Shown here piece after piece: positions 42,541 through 51,731 of a stretch of 64,000 bases of DNA (position 1 is the first letter of the stretch; each line of letters starts with the position of its first letter). Under the pieces are notes generated by a model, which saw only the letters and a program-made list of their open reading frames with translations, was not told the origin of the DNA and ran no database searches. The translations under genes were made by a program, and so were the position numbers. The stretch comes from Sporosarcina sp. P34 (GTDB lineage Bacteria; Bacillota; Bacilli; Bacillales_A; Planococcaceae): contig NZ_PDZC01000003.1 of the NCBI RefSeq assembly GCF_002743375.1, forward strand, positions 248,001-312,000. The letters run 5' to 3'.

Positions 42541-43446
42541 ATGAAATGGCCTAAAACAATTACGATTAAAGAAGTTGGACCGCGTGACGGACTGCAGAAC
42601 GAAAAAATCTTCATTCCGACAAAGGACAAAATCGCCTGGATTAATGAGTTGTCTAAAAGCGGTCTGACATCGATTGAAGTGACGTCTTTCGTCAATCCTA
42701 GATGGATTCCGGCACTCGCGGACGCAGCTGATGTAATGGCGGGCATTAATCGGGAGCCAGGCGTCTCTTATTCAGCGCTCGTCCCGAATCGTCAAGGGCT
42801 TGAACGGGCTTTTGCGGCAGATATCGATGAAGCGGCGGTGTTCATGTCGGCAAGCGAAACGCATAATGTGAAAAATATTAATAAAACGATCACCGATACA
42901 CTACCTGTATTAAAAGAAATTGTCCAAGACGCGAAGGCGGCAGACAAGAAAACGAGGGGCTATGTGTCTACAGTGTTCGGCTGTCCATATGAAGGCGTAG
43001 TCGATATAGAAGCGGTCGTCCGCGTGACGGAGTCGCTGTTTGACATGGGCATTGACGAATTGTCGCTTGGCGATACGATCGGTGTTGCGAATCCTCGGCA
43101 AGTCCAGGAAGTACTTGACGTACTGCTGAAACGTTTTCCAGCAGACAAATTGGCGATGCATTTCCATGACACACGCGGGACAGCTTTAGCGAATGTCCTA
43201 GCGTCACTTGATATGGGCATTACGGTGTTCGACAGTTCAGTTGGCGGGCTCGGTGGCTGTCCGTATGCACCGGGTGCTTCAGGCAATGCAGCGACAGAAG
43301 ATGTGTTGTATATGCTGCATGGCATGGGTATTCATACCGGCGTAAATGATAGGCAAATTTTAGCGGCGTCCGCGTTTATTCAAGAAAAAATCGGCCGCGC
43401 GCTTCCAAGTAAGAACTTGCAGGCTGCCGGTGCGCATGATAAGTGA
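42541..43446 (+). CDS. yngG: Hydroxymethylglutaryl-CoA lyase
   Basis: A 301-residue TIM-barrel lyase that splits HMG-CoA into acetyl-CoA and acetoacetate, the last step of leucine breakdown. EVGPRDGLQNEK gives the metal/catalytic Asp and Arg, HFHDTRGTALANVLASLD the His metal ligands, and GGLGGCPYAPGASGNAATED the catalytic Cys loop. GAAGGAGATG precedes the start. Confidence 0.93.
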   Translation: MKWPKTITIKEVGPRDGLQNEKIFIPTKDKIAWINELSKSGLTSIEVTSFVNPRWIPALADAADVMAGINREPGVSYSALVPNRQGLERAFAADIDEAAVFMSASETHNVKNINKTITDTLPVLKEIVQDAKAADKKTRGYVSTVFGCPYEGVVDIEAVVRVTESLFDMGIDELSLGDTIGVANPRQVQEVLDVLLKRFPADKLAMHFHDTRGTALANVLASLDMGITVFDSSVGGLGGCPYAPGASGNAATEDVLYMLHGMGIHTGVNDRQILAASAFIQEKIGRALPSKNLQAAGAHDK

Positions 43447-43459
43447 AGGGCGTGAGTAG

Positions 43460-44242
43460 ATGGGGAATAATGTGGTAGTAGAAAAGCGCGGCGATGGAAT
43501 TGCAATTATTTTATTGAATCGTCCACAAGCAGCGAATGCATTGTCAGTTGACATGCTGGGCGAGCTTTATGAGGCAATGGAGGAATGCCGCTACGACCGG
43601 GAAATCCGCGTTGTTATTATAACGGGCGTTGGTGAAAAAGCTTTTTGTGCAGGCGCGGATTTAAAGGAACGCCTAGGAATGAATCCAGTCGAGGTGCGCA
43701 AGACGGTTTCGTTGATTCGTCAGACAATAAACAGCATTGAATCATTGCCGCAGCCGGTCATCGCTGCAGTCAACGGAGTTGCGCTCGGCGGTGGGACAGA
43801 ACTGGCACTGGCATGCGACATTCGGATTATAGCGGAGACGGCAAAGTTTGGATTAACGGAAACTTCGCTCGGCATTATTCCAGGTGCTGGCGGTACGCAA
43901 CGTCTGCCGAGATTGATCGGCAAAGGACGTGCGAAAGAGCTTATTTTCACAGCGCGCAGAGTCGAAGCGACAGAAGCATTAGAAATCGGCCTCGCTGAAT
44001 ACATGGTGGCGCCTGCTCAGTTGATGGATCAAGCGCTTACTGTCGCGGGACAAATCGCTGCCAACGGTCCGCTCGCTGTCGCGCAGGCGAAGTTCGCGAT
44101 TGACCACGGCTATGACGTAGAACTGCAGACGGGGCTCGCAATCGAACAAAACGCCTATGAAGTGACGATTCCTTCCAAAGACCGACTCGAAGGACTGCAG
44201 GCATTCAAGGAAAAACGCAAGCCTGTATATACTGGCGAATGA
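43460..44242 (+). CDS. yngF: Enoyl-CoA hydratase, probable methylglutaconyl-CoA hydratase
   Basis: A 260-residue crotonase-fold enzyme. Oxyanion hole residues lie in KAFCAGADLKERLG and NGVALGGGTELALACDIR; the acidic catalytic residues are in FGLTETSLGIIPGAGGTQRLPR. In this operon it should hydrate 3-methylglutaconyl-CoA to HMG-CoA. GGGCGTGAG lies before the ATG. Confidence 0.9.
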   Translation: MGNNVVVEKRGDGIAIILLNRPQAANALSVDMLGELYEAMEECRYDREIRVVIITGVGEKAFCAGADLKERLGMNPVEVRKTVSLIRQTINSIESLPQPVIAAVNGVALGGGTELALACDIRIIAETAKFGLTETSLGIIPGAGGTQRLPRLIGKGRAKELIFTARRVEATEALEIGLAEYMVAPAQLMDQALTVAGQIAANGPLAVAQAKFAIDHGYDVELQTGLAIEQNAYEVTIPSKDRLEGLQAFKEKRKPVYTGE

Positions 44243-44268
44243 TGAACGATCATAAGGGAGGCAGGACT

Positions 44269-45813
44269 ATGACAACCGATACGAAATCTTTGCAGCAAGC
44301 ATTGAATGAAAGAGTAGAGCAGATTAAAAAAGGTGGCGCGCAAAAATACCATGAGAAGAATACGGAACAAGGGAAGATGTTCGTCCGTGACCGCTTAAGA
44401 TTATTATTCGATTCGGATCTTGAAATCGAAGACGGTCAATTCGCGAACTGCATGGCGGGCGATCTTCCTGCTGACGGAGTGGTAACGGGCATGGGGAAGA
44501 TTAACGGCCAAGTTGTTTGCGTCATGGCGAATGATTCCACAATCAAAGCAGGCTCATGGGGCGCGCGAACAGTGGAAAAAATTATCCGAATCCAAGAAAC
44601 TGCTGAAAAATTGAATGTGCCGCTCGTTTACTTAGTCGATTCAGCAGGTGCACGAATTACGGATCAAGTCGAAATGTTCCCAGGTCGCCGCGGTGCAGGG
44701 AGAATTTTTTACAATCAAGTAAAATTATCCGGTCGTATTCCGCAAATCTGCGTCTTGTTCGGTCCGTCAGCTGCTGGCGGTGCGTATATCCCAGCGTTTT
44801 GCGATATCGTCATTATGGTCGACAAGAATGCTTCGATGTACCTTGGATCACCACGCATGGCGGAAATGGTAATCGGTGAAAAAGTAACACTCGAAGAAAT
44901 GGGCGGCGCACGAATGCACTGCTCAACTTCAGGATGCGGTGATGTGCTCGCAAAAAACGAAGAAGACGCAATTGCAGCGGCGCGAAGATATTTATCGTAT
45001 TTCCCGGCAAACTTCTCGGAAAAGCCACCTGTACGTGATGCAGTGGCTCCAAAACAGTTGGATAAGGCACTGGAGGAAATCATTCCGAAAAATGAAAACG
45101 CTCCGTTTAATATGCATGACTTGATCAAAGGGATTATCGATGAAGGTTCATTCTTCGAAATTAAGAAACTATTTGCAGGCGAGCTCATTACAGGCCTTGC
45201 GCGCATCGATGGAAAAGCGGTCGGTATTATCGCGAACCAGCCGCGCGTTAAAGGCGGTGTGCTATTCCACGACACTGCTGACAAAGCGGCAAAGTTCATC
45301 AACCTTTGCGATGCATTTCATATTCCGCTGCTGTTCCTAGTCGACGTGCCAGGATTCATGATCGGAACAAAAGTTGAACGCGCAGGCATCATCCGCCATG
45401 GTGCGAAAATGATTTCCGCGATGTCAGAAGCGACTGTGCCAAAAATTTCCGTCATTGTCCGCAAGGCATACGGCGCAGGTTTGTACGCCATGGCAGGCCC
45501 GGCATTTGAACCGGATGTGTGTTTAGCACTTCCATCCGCTTCCATCGCTGTCATGGGGCCTGACGCAGCTGTCAACGCAGTCTACGCAAACAAAATTGCT
45601 GCGCTACCCGAAGAAGAGCGCGCAGCTTATATAGAAGAAAAGCGCAACGAATACAGAGAAGATATCGACATTTACCATTTAGCTTCCGAAATGATTATTG
45701 ACGGCATCATCCCAGCAGACTCACTGCGCGATGAGCTGATTACGCGCTACGAAGCATATGCGACGAAATATATCCAGTTTACGGAACGTAAGCATCCAGT
45801 TTATCCGGTGTGA
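44269..45813 (+). CDS. yngE: Acyl-CoA carboxylase carboxyltransferase subunit
   Basis: A 514-residue carboxyltransferase with two crotonase-like halves: VVTGMGKINGQVVCVMANDSTIKAGSWG..., FGPSAAGGAYIPAFCD, and later LVDVPGFMIGTKVERAGIIRHGAKM with RKAYGAGLYAMAGPAFEPD. It transfers the carboxyl group from biotin to the acyl-CoA, probably 3-methylcrotonyl-CoA. AAGGGAGG lies 7 bases before ATG 44269; ATG 44239 overlaps the previous gene and lacks a site. It is the last operon gene. Confidence 0.93.
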   Translation: MTTDTKSLQQALNERVEQIKKGGAQKYHEKNTEQGKMFVRDRLRLLFDSDLEIEDGQFANCMAGDLPADGVVTGMGKINGQVVCVMANDSTIKAGSWGARTVEKIIRIQETAEKLNVPLVYLVDSAGARITDQVEMFPGRRGAGRIFYNQVKLSGRIPQICVLFGPSAAGGAYIPAFCDIVIMVDKNASMYLGSPRMAEMVIGEKVTLEEMGGARMHCSTSGCGDVLAKNEEDAIAAARRYLSYFPANFSEKPPVRDAVAPKQLDKALEEIIPKNENAPFNMHDLIKGIIDEGSFFEIKKLFAGELITGLARIDGKAVGIIANQPRVKGGVLFHDTADKAAKFINLCDAFHIPLLFLVDVPGFMIGTKVERAGIIRHGAKMISAMSEATVPKISVIVRKAYGAGLYAMAGPAFEPDVCLALPSASIAVMGPDAAVNAVYANKIAALPEEERAAYIEEKRNEYREDIDIYHLASEMIIDGIIPADSLRDELITRYEAYATKYIQFTERKHPVYPV

Positions 45814-46256
45814 TGGAAGCAGACAGATCAGCGTCACCGATAGGGACGTTTAATTAACTATTTACGTGTCAGAATCAGCAATTTTCCATTTTCGAGAATG
45901 GATATACAAAACGTATACACACAGCGCGCAAACAATTGCTACTAGTACATTTTTTCATGTCTTCTTGAGACGCAATGAAGTGAAATCTAGATACGAATTT
46001 AAAAAGCACGGTAACATTGTTAAATCAATGTATACCGTGCTATTTGTATGTGACTTCAACTAGTAACAATAAAATGCCAAAGTATTTCATACAAAAGCCA
46101 TACAAATTCTTAGCTTATAACCTTTTCTACATTTATTCGTAATATACTTTGTGAAATGTTGCCCTTTAAGAGTTGTGGGGGATAGAAGACGCACGAGGAA
46201 GACATACTCATTACTACTGACAAATTAAAATGGAGTTAAAAGGAGAAGGAGTAAAG
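45814..46256. other. Intergenic region after the yng-like operon
   Basis: No convincing gene. It holds a strong hairpin terminator (46003-46048) and, further on, the start region of the VOC gene. The 65-residue frame at 45866 runs through the terminator and is not credible. Confidence 0.6.
46003..46048. terminator. Terminator of yng-like operon
   Basis: AGCACGGTA and TACCGTGCT pair, with an inner ACATTG/CAATGT stem and TTAAAT loop, then TATTTGT. Left flank is A-rich. Confidence 0.8.
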
Positions 46257-46652
46257 ATGGGAAGAGTTGTTCACTTTGAAATTCACGTAGACGACATGGA
46301 AAGGGCACAAAAGTTTTACAGAGATGTATTCGGATGGACCTATCAAGACTGGAGTGAGTACGCGGGGCTCCCTTACTATGGAGCAGTGACTGATGATGAT
46401 CATGGTTTTAGAATTGATGGAGCCTTAATGCAACGTCAAGGTCCGCCACCAGAACCGAACCAACCACTAAATGGTTATGCTTGTACTATGGGAATCGATG
46501 AGTATGATACGACCGAAGTGAAAATTCTCGATCATGGAGGCAGCGTTGCAATACCCAAATACGCGTTGCCAGGAATGGCTTGGCAAGGCTATTATTTGGA
46601 TACCGAGGGTAATATTTTTGGATTTCATCAACCAGATAAAAAGGCACAATAA
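46257..46652 (+). CDS. VOC (glyoxalase/bleomycin-resistance) family protein
   Basis: A 131-residue VOC-fold protein: VHFEIHVDDMERAQKFYRDVFGWTYQDW at the start and GYYLDTEGNIFGFHQP at the end give the paired beta-alpha-beta-beta-beta modules; His and Glu ligands are present at the usual strands. Substrate unknown. ATG 46257 follows AAGGAG by 5 bases; ATG 46230 has no site. Confidence 0.8.
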   Translation: MGRVVHFEIHVDDMERAQKFYRDVFGWTYQDWSEYAGLPYYGAVTDDDHGFRIDGALMQRQGPPPEPNQPLNGYACTMGIDEYDTTEVKILDHGGSVAIPKYALPGMAWQGYYLDTEGNIFGFHQPDKKAQ

Positions 46653-46749
46653 TAAGGTTGTTTTGTGAGGATTATAACCTTAAACTGAAGACATATAATG
46701 GTTAGTAATGATTTTACTAGGTTTAATTATTTTAAAGGAGTGATGAACA

Positions 46750-47178
46750 ATGGCTATCGATGTTTATTTAATATTTAAGGGAAATTGCCGTGAAGCGGTT
46801 GAGTTTTATGCAGAAGTTTTTGAAACCGAAAAACCTAACTTTATGACTTTCGGGGAACAACCTCCAAATCCAGAATACCCTCTTCCGGAAGAGGCAAAAA
46901 ACTTAATTATGCATACTCGATTAGCTATTGAAGGAAGCACTGTAATGTTTTCTGATACGTTCCCTGGTTCGCCTTTCACAGTTGGAAACAACATTAGCTT
47001 AGCTTACCAATGTGCAGAGGCAGAAAAGTTACAAATGGTTTATGAAAAACTAAAAAAAGAGGGAACCGTTGGAATGGAACTTCAAGAGACTTTCTGGTCG
47101 AAACTTTATGGTCAGATCACGGATAAATTCAATGTAATTTGGCAATTGAGTTTAACTAACGAAGACGAAGTTTCTTAA
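46750..47178 (+). CDS. PhnB-like VOC protein
   Basis: A 142-residue VOC protein of the PhnB/YdhI-like type (VYLIFKGNCREAVEFYAEVFE; MFSDTFPGSPFTVGNNISL; ITDKFNVIWQLSL). Members are often annotated as 3-demethylubiquinone methyltransferase-like, but no such activity is shown. AAAGGAGTGA precedes the ATG. Part of a run of four small VOC/SRPBCC genes. Confidence 0.8.
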   Translation: MAIDVYLIFKGNCREAVEFYAEVFETEKPNFMTFGEQPPNPEYPLPEEAKNLIMHTRLAIEGSTVMFSDTFPGSPFTVGNNISLAYQCAEAEKLQMVYEKLKKEGTVGMELQETFWSKLYGQITDKFNVIWQLSLTNEDEVS

Positions 47179-47251
47179 CAATAACTAATCCGAGTCGTAA
47201 AGTTTTGAATCGGCGGATGGCACGGAACCTATAATCAAAAGAGGTGCAGGT

Positions 47252-47749
47252 ATGAGTAAAGTTTCATCTACGACTTTAAAAATGGTAAGAAATTTTAATG
47301 TAGCATCTGAAAAAGTATTTGATGCATGGCTGAACCCAGAAATGATGAAAAAGTGGTTTTTCACTTTGGAAGGCACGAATAAAGTGACGCGAAGTAATCC
47401 TAAAGTAGGCGGTACTTGGGAAATTATTGACCATAGAGGAGGACAAGATTACCGAGCGATTGGGGAGTATCTTGAAATTGATCGTCCGAAAAAAGTGATG
47501 TTCACTTTTAAGATGCCAGAAATGAGCGATTTAGAAGATACAATAACAGTTGAACTAAAAGAGCTCGAGCAAGGCTGCGAGATGACATTCACACAATTAA
47601 TCCATGTTGCGAAAGAAGTGAATTGGACAGAGTCTGAAATCGAAAAAGCACTTACAGAAATGCATGATGGCACGGAAGTTGGCTGGAATTATATGTTTAT
47701 GGGACTCAAGGAATTAGTGGAAACAGGTAGAGTTAGCTACAAAGGGTAA
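47252..47749 (+). CDS. SRPBCC/AHSA1 domain protein
   Basis: A 165-residue START-like protein of the AHSA1 family: RNFNVASEKVFDAWLNPEMMKKWFF at the start, GGTWEIIDHRGGQDYRAIGEYLEID in the sheet, and a long C-terminal helix. It probably binds a small hydrophobic ligand. Often found beside PhnB-like genes, as here. AGAGGTGCAGG precedes the ATG. Confidence 0.82.
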   Translation: MSKVSSTTLKMVRNFNVASEKVFDAWLNPEMMKKWFFTLEGTNKVTRSNPKVGGTWEIIDHRGGQDYRAIGEYLEIDRPKKVMFTFKMPEMSDLEDTITVELKELEQGCEMTFTQLIHVAKEVNWTESEIEKALTEMHDGTEVGWNYMFMGLKELVETGRVSYKG

Positions 47750-47819
47750 ATGACGTGTAAGTAGCTAGTTGCAATAGGGAAGCGAAAATAAAGTTTTAAA
47801 AAAGAAAGGATTATACAAT

Positions 47820-48218
47820 ATGAAGGACGTAAAACCATTTTTAATGTTTCAGGGCGGAACTGCAGAAGAAGCTATGAAATACTACACTTCACTCATCGAA
47901 GACTCAGAAATTAAAAGCATAGCGCGTTACGGAGCGGAAGGACCTGGTGAAGAAGGTACAGTGATACAAGCGGTATTTTCGTTAAAGGGACAAGAGTTCA
48001 TGTGTATCGACAGCCATATTGATCACGAGTTTACATTTACTCCTTCCTTTTCTATTTATCTAACTTGTGAAACTGAAGAGGAAATTGACAGCCTTTATAA
48101 TAAAATGATGCAAAATGGAACAGCACTCATGCCTTTAGATAACTATGGATTCAGTAAAAAATTCGGATGGCTGAATGACCAATTCGGCATTTCTTGGCAG
48201 TTGAACTTACCAGAGTAA
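47820..48218 (+). CDS. PhnB-like VOC protein
   Basis: A 132-residue VOC protein (KPFLMFQGGTAEEAMKYYTSL; FSLKGQEFMCIDS; WLNDQFGISWQLNLPE), closely similar in layout to the PhnB-like protein two genes upstream. AAAGAAAGGATT precedes the ATG. A strong terminator about 100 bases on ends this group. Confidence 0.8.
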   Translation: MKDVKPFLMFQGGTAEEAMKYYTSLIEDSEIKSIARYGAEGPGEEGTVIQAVFSLKGQEFMCIDSHIDHEFTFTPSFSIYLTCETEEEIDSLYNKMMQNGTALMPLDNYGFSKKFGWLNDQFGISWQLNLPE

Positions 48219-48314
48219 CTGTTTGCAAATATTGTTCAAGATAAAACATCATCGGGTGCCTAACTGATAGTAGGAGCGCTCTATCTTGTTTTCATAGTTA
48301 TACTACTAAATAGT

Positions 48315-48362
48315 AAAAAGCTGACTCCATTTATTAAATATAAGTGGGGTCAGCTTTTTTTT
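48315..48362. terminator. Terminator after VOC/SRPBCC genes
   Basis: AAAAAGCTGACTCC and GGGGTCAGCTTTTTT form a 14-bp stem, followed by a T run. Confidence 0.85.
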
Positions 48363-48488
48363 GAATAGATAGGTTGTCAAAGCTGCATGAATACATATCT
48401 GGTTTGTGATTTATCATCTATGATGAAAGGACACAGAAAGATTTTCATATATATTTTGCAGTAATGATATGTTCATAGTCAATATATA

Positions 48489-48507
48489 TTTATTGAAACT
48501 CGATAAA
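48489..48507 (+). promoter_or_regulatory. Inverted repeat upstream of yoaS-yozG pair
   Basis: TTTATTGA and TCGATAAA face each other around AAC (one mismatch). It lies about 50 bases before the membrane-protein gene whose partner is an HTH protein, so it may be that regulator's operator. Confidence 0.35.
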
Positions 48508-48558
48508 TTAAATGGTAAAGTGAAATGTACAATGTAGAAGATATGCGAGGTGCTTTTT

Positions 48559-49050
48559 ATGAAACGAGGAACAACTCTATTTTTAAAGATAGCTGTCATT
48601 TTAATTGGTATTCCAGTTCTTGCTGTGTGCATATTTTTGTTGCCGCAGTTAGCTATTGAGGCAAAAGAAGCTACTGAAAGAGGTTGGGATTTTGCTTATG
48701 CAGTATATAGTATTTTAGTAGTCATCTATATTTCAGTGATCCCATTTTATTTTGCCTTGTACCAAACATTTAACCTATTAAACTTTATCGATGGAAATCA
48801 AGCGTTCTCTGAGTTATCTGTTAGGGCTTTAAAGAAAATCAAATACTGCGCGATTATAATTAGCGGCTTATATGTAGTAGCCCTTCCATTCGTCTTTATC
48901 ATGGCAGAGATAGACGACGCCCCGGGTCTGGTAATAGTCGGAATGATTCCTATTTTTGCTTCCATGGTGATTGCGGTCTTTGCTGCTGTTCTCCAAAGGC
49001 TGTTAAGAGAAGCAATCGATATAAAAGAGGAAAATGATTTAATAGTCTGA
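48559..49050 (+). CDS. yoaS: DUF2975 membrane protein
   Basis: A 163-residue integral membrane protein with four helices (about 7-28, 43-66, 93-116, 122-145), of the DUF2975 family typified by B. subtilis YoaS. GCGAGGTG lies 7 bases before ATG 48559. It is paired with an HTH gene 15 bases downstream, the conserved arrangement of this family; function unknown. Confidence 0.8.
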   Translation: MKRGTTLFLKIAVILIGIPVLAVCIFLLPQLAIEAKEATERGWDFAYAVYSILVVIYISVIPFYFALYQTFNLLNFIDGNQAFSELSVRALKKIKYCAIIISGLYVVALPFVFIMAEIDDAPGLVIVGMIPIFASMVIAVFAAVLQRLLREAIDIKEENDLIV

Positions 49051-49065
49051 GCTGAGGTGAATAAC

Positions 49066-49296
49066 ATGGTAATTATAATCAATATTGATGTAATGTTAGC
49101 CAAGAGGAAAATGAGTGTTACCGAACTTTCCGAGCGAGTTGGGATTACAATGGCAAACATCTCTATACTAAAAAATGGAAAGGCGAAGGCGATTCGACTA
49201 TCGACTTTAGATGCGATTTGTAAGGCTTTAGAGTGTCAGCCTGGGGATATATTAGAATACCAAGTGGAAGAAGACACTGGAAATCCAGCAGAGTAG
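49066..49296 (+). CDS. yozG: XRE/Cro-type regulator (YozG-like)
   Basis: A 76-residue helix-turn-helix protein: LAKRKMSVTELSERVGITMANISILKNGKAKAIRLSTLDAICKALECQPGDIL is a complete Cro/CI-type domain of the YozG group. It probably controls its own operon with the DUF2975 gene. TGAGGTGA lies 5 bases before ATG 49066; GTG 49057 overlaps this site. Confidence 0.85.
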   Translation: MVIIINIDVMLAKRKMSVTELSERVGITMANISILKNGKAKAIRLSTLDAICKALECQPGDILEYQVEEDTGNPAE

Positions 49297-49360
49297 AGAA
49301 CGAGTCATTGCAACTGTAAGGCATTTCATTCAACAAGTTATCATACTAAAAGTTTAAAGA

Positions 49361-49401
49361 TATAGAGTATTTCCTCAAACCCAGGAATACTCTATATTTT
49401 T
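49361..49401. terminator. Terminator after yozG-like gene
   Basis: TATAGAGTATTTCCT pairs with AGGAATACTCTATA, with a short loop, then TTTTTG. Confidence 0.8.
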
Positions 49402-49502
49402 GTTTATAGTAAAATGAATATATAAAGCCGTTGAAGATCCTCTTTTGAAACTATAATTCCAGGTAGAGAAAAAAGAGTAATCGCGATATGATAAGGATAG
49501 CT

Positions 49503-49532
49503 CAAACTTTATTGTTTTTAGTATAAAGTTTG
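49503..49532 (+). promoter_or_regulatory. Perfect inverted repeat before the 650-residue gene
   Basis: CAAACTTTAT and ATAAAGTTTG face each other with a 10-base loop; a second palindrome CAACGCGTTG is at 49548-49557. Both sit within 80 bases of the start codon and may be regulator sites. Confidence 0.4.
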
Positions 49533-49579
49533 TTATCCGTACAGATCAACGCGTTGTCAGATGTTAAGGGGGAAATAGT

Positions 49580-51532
49580 TTGGATATTTATCAGGAATTT
49601 TCAGCCCGACATTTTGGGGCTTATTTAGATTCGGAAGAGTTTTTAGATTATATGTTGCGTCAGTGGTTGCTTAAAGGACGTCATTTAGATGTTTGTCACG
49701 TCATCGACCATCCTTCGTTTACAAAAGTGATGAATGCATGTAGGAATGATGAACGGTACGCATTGCTAGTAGAACTGTCAGACTTGTATGAGAGTGAAAT
49801 TACACTAGCGAGTCAATACAATGAAACATTACTAGCGTTGGCTTATGGTGAAGACTTCGATCCGTTTGAGCTGGATCAGGATATTAGAGCCAATGGGGAT
49901 TGGCGATACCATCTTTGGTTCTATTTCTTTAATAACGAAGGACATGTGGCAGATTCCTGGCAACTATTCAACACTAAAATTTATCCGCTATGTGCAACGT
50001 TAAATAACGCGCGTGCCGATCATATGCAGACGCTTGCTAGGTACTTTAATGAACTAAGTGTACTAATGGATAAAACGCGCGATCCGGATATTTTGGAGAG
50101 CGTGACGAAAAAGACCATTATGAATCTGTATGATCTTTTTTTACAAGTGGCTCATAATGATACACTGATCGACTTTGCAACGAAGCGAAGTTTTTGTGAA
50201 CGCTTGATTCATATGATGAAATATAAAGAGATGCACAGTGTTGGTCTGGAATTCTATATTACATTCAATGATCTATTCGATTTGAATAATATTCCCACTG
50301 TCATTAGCTTGGTAAATCTATCTAAGTATGCATATGATTATCATGCAGTGCATGTACTGCATGGGGATATTCAAGCAATTCAATATCGCATCGAGAAATA
50401 TAAAGGGGATATCGTTTCGCAGTTAACGAAAATTTCCGAGTACATATTACGAATGAAGAATGTTATTGAAGAGCAACATGGTGGAAAAATTCATGAAGAC
50501 TCCTTTATACAAGCTGATTTCAACTTTTTCTTTTATGAATGTGGAATTGAAGAAATGTGTACAGCTAATTTCACGGAGTTACCGTTTGAAGATCAAGATG
50601 CTATCTTAAGAAATTTACTTAACGCAATGATCTGTTTTTATAAAGCGGATAAAACGTTAACATCAGAAGAAGGCAAGGTAAAAGAACCAGCATTGAATTT
50701 ATTGATAGGTTGGGAATTAGGTAATGAAGGTATGAAGTTGAGAAACCGTGTTCTCTCTTTGGTACCTGATATAGGAATCGAATACCGCGAAATCATGACT
50801 TCCGATGCATTGATTCAATTAGATGAATATCTGACAGAGTTCTACTTGCATGATCTATCACCAAACGTAGAAGCAAGAATACAATTGTCTGAGCAATATG
50901 ATCTAGAACCAATCGATCCTAAACAGGCGTTAACGCTGCTGGAAGAGACCTTTACTTCACTTCATCATCATAGTGCGCTAATTTTCGGTGAGGAAGAAAA
51001 AGAACGCTTTGAAAAGTCGGCTAAACAATTATCTCGCTTGTTGAAATCTAGTGAAGTGAAACGACTCTTAACGTTTGCTGAAGTAAAATGGCGTGAATTA
51101 GAAGATGCCTATAAGCCAGAAAGTCAACTATCCAGTCAAAAAGCCGCGTTTATTATAGCAGACTATGTAAAGGCAGTGGAGGAGTACCTCAGTCATATGT
51201 TAGTTAGTAAAAAAGTAACCAAACAGACGATGCCTTTAATAGATGTGGCGATACCGGAATCTGGACTCACTTCTGTTGAAATTGGCAGTGAAGAGTATTA
51301 TCACTACGCCACGCTTGGTAGTTTCTATCATTATCTTAGCGCAAATGGTACTAGTCTACTGAAAAGAAATGTAGATAAAGTAAAGGTTGTAAAGTACCTC
51401 ACACATTGGGTGAACAGTATTCGTACATCTTCGTTTGATCAAAAGGATGAGTTGGAAATCGAAACAGCACAAGTTTTACGAAGAGAAACACTAGTCTTAC
51501 TAAGACGTTTGGTCACAGACTTTGCGGATTAA
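49580..51532 (+). CDS. Large helical protein, unrecognised, HEPN-like C-terminus
   Basis: A 650-residue, almost wholly helical soluble protein. TTG start with AAGGGGGAAA upstream. Residues 1-480 show no motif I know. The last 150 residues resemble a HEPN domain in layout: KAAFIIADYVKAVEEYLSHML, then YYHYATLGSFYHYLSANG, then a WVNSIRTSSFDQ (Arg615) turn where active HEPN nucleases have R-x4-6-H, then a final VLRRETLVLLRRLV helix. The catalytic His is not evident, so if it is HEPN it may be inactive. It stands alone between terminators, with inverted repeats in its leader. A defence or stress role is only a guess. Confidence 0.5.
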   Translation: MDIYQEFSARHFGAYLDSEEFLDYMLRQWLLKGRHLDVCHVIDHPSFTKVMNACRNDERYALLVELSDLYESEITLASQYNETLLALAYGEDFDPFELDQDIRANGDWRYHLWFYFFNNEGHVADSWQLFNTKIYPLCATLNNARADHMQTLARYFNELSVLMDKTRDPDILESVTKKTIMNLYDLFLQVAHNDTLIDFATKRSFCERLIHMMKYKEMHSVGLEFYITFNDLFDLNNIPTVISLVNLSKYAYDYHAVHVLHGDIQAIQYRIEKYKGDIVSQLTKISEYILRMKNVIEEQHGGKIHEDSFIQADFNFFFYECGIEEMCTANFTELPFEDQDAILRNLLNAMICFYKADKTLTSEEGKVKEPALNLLIGWELGNEGMKLRNRVLSLVPDIGIEYREIMTSDALIQLDEYLTEFYLHDLSPNVEARIQLSEQYDLEPIDPKQALTLLEETFTSLHHHSALIFGEEEKERFEKSAKQLSRLLKSSEVKRLLTFAEVKWRELEDAYKPESQLSSQKAAFIIADYVKAVEEYLSHMLVSKKVTKQTMPLIDVAIPESGLTSVEIGSEEYYHYATLGSFYHYLSANGTSLLKRNVDKVKVVKYLTHWVNSIRTSSFDQKDELEIETAQVLRRETLVLLRRLVTDFAD

Positions 51533-51689
51533 TTATCAAGCTGTAATTAAATGAGAAACCTAAATAGAGTTAGTTTCTATATAGCTTGAGAGTCATCTAG
51601 TTTATTTAACCTAGGCTATTAGATAAGAGAGTGGCGAGATGAAGATTGTTGTAATGGGTGGGTAGTGAAATGCAAAAGATTTAAAAATG

Positions 51690-51731
51690 AAAGCACACAC
51701 AAAACCTCATTGGTTTTGTGTGTGCTTTTTA
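51690..51731. terminator. Bidirectional terminator
   Basis: A 16-bp perfect stem AAGCACACACAAAACC/GGTTTTGTGTGTGCTT with TCATT loop and TTTTTATT. It ends both the 650-residue gene and the convergent surface-protein gene. Confidence 0.9.

Larger units (their letters stand above)
48219..48558. other. Intergenic region before yoaS-like gene
   Basis: No gene. It carries the terminator at 48315-48362 and an AT-rich stretch with an inverted repeat at 48489-48507 (listed separately). Confidence 0.6.

Noticed and set aside
44715..45302. 195-residue minus-strand frame
   Set aside because: Complement of the carboxyltransferase coding region; no start signal.
45866..46063. 65-residue plus-strand frame
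   Set aside because: It runs through a strong terminator hairpin, has no ribosome site and no protein-like pattern.
51640..51666. MKIVVMGG mini-frame with a possible ribosome site
   Set aside because: Only eight codons; at most a scrap of a lost gene, too short to support.
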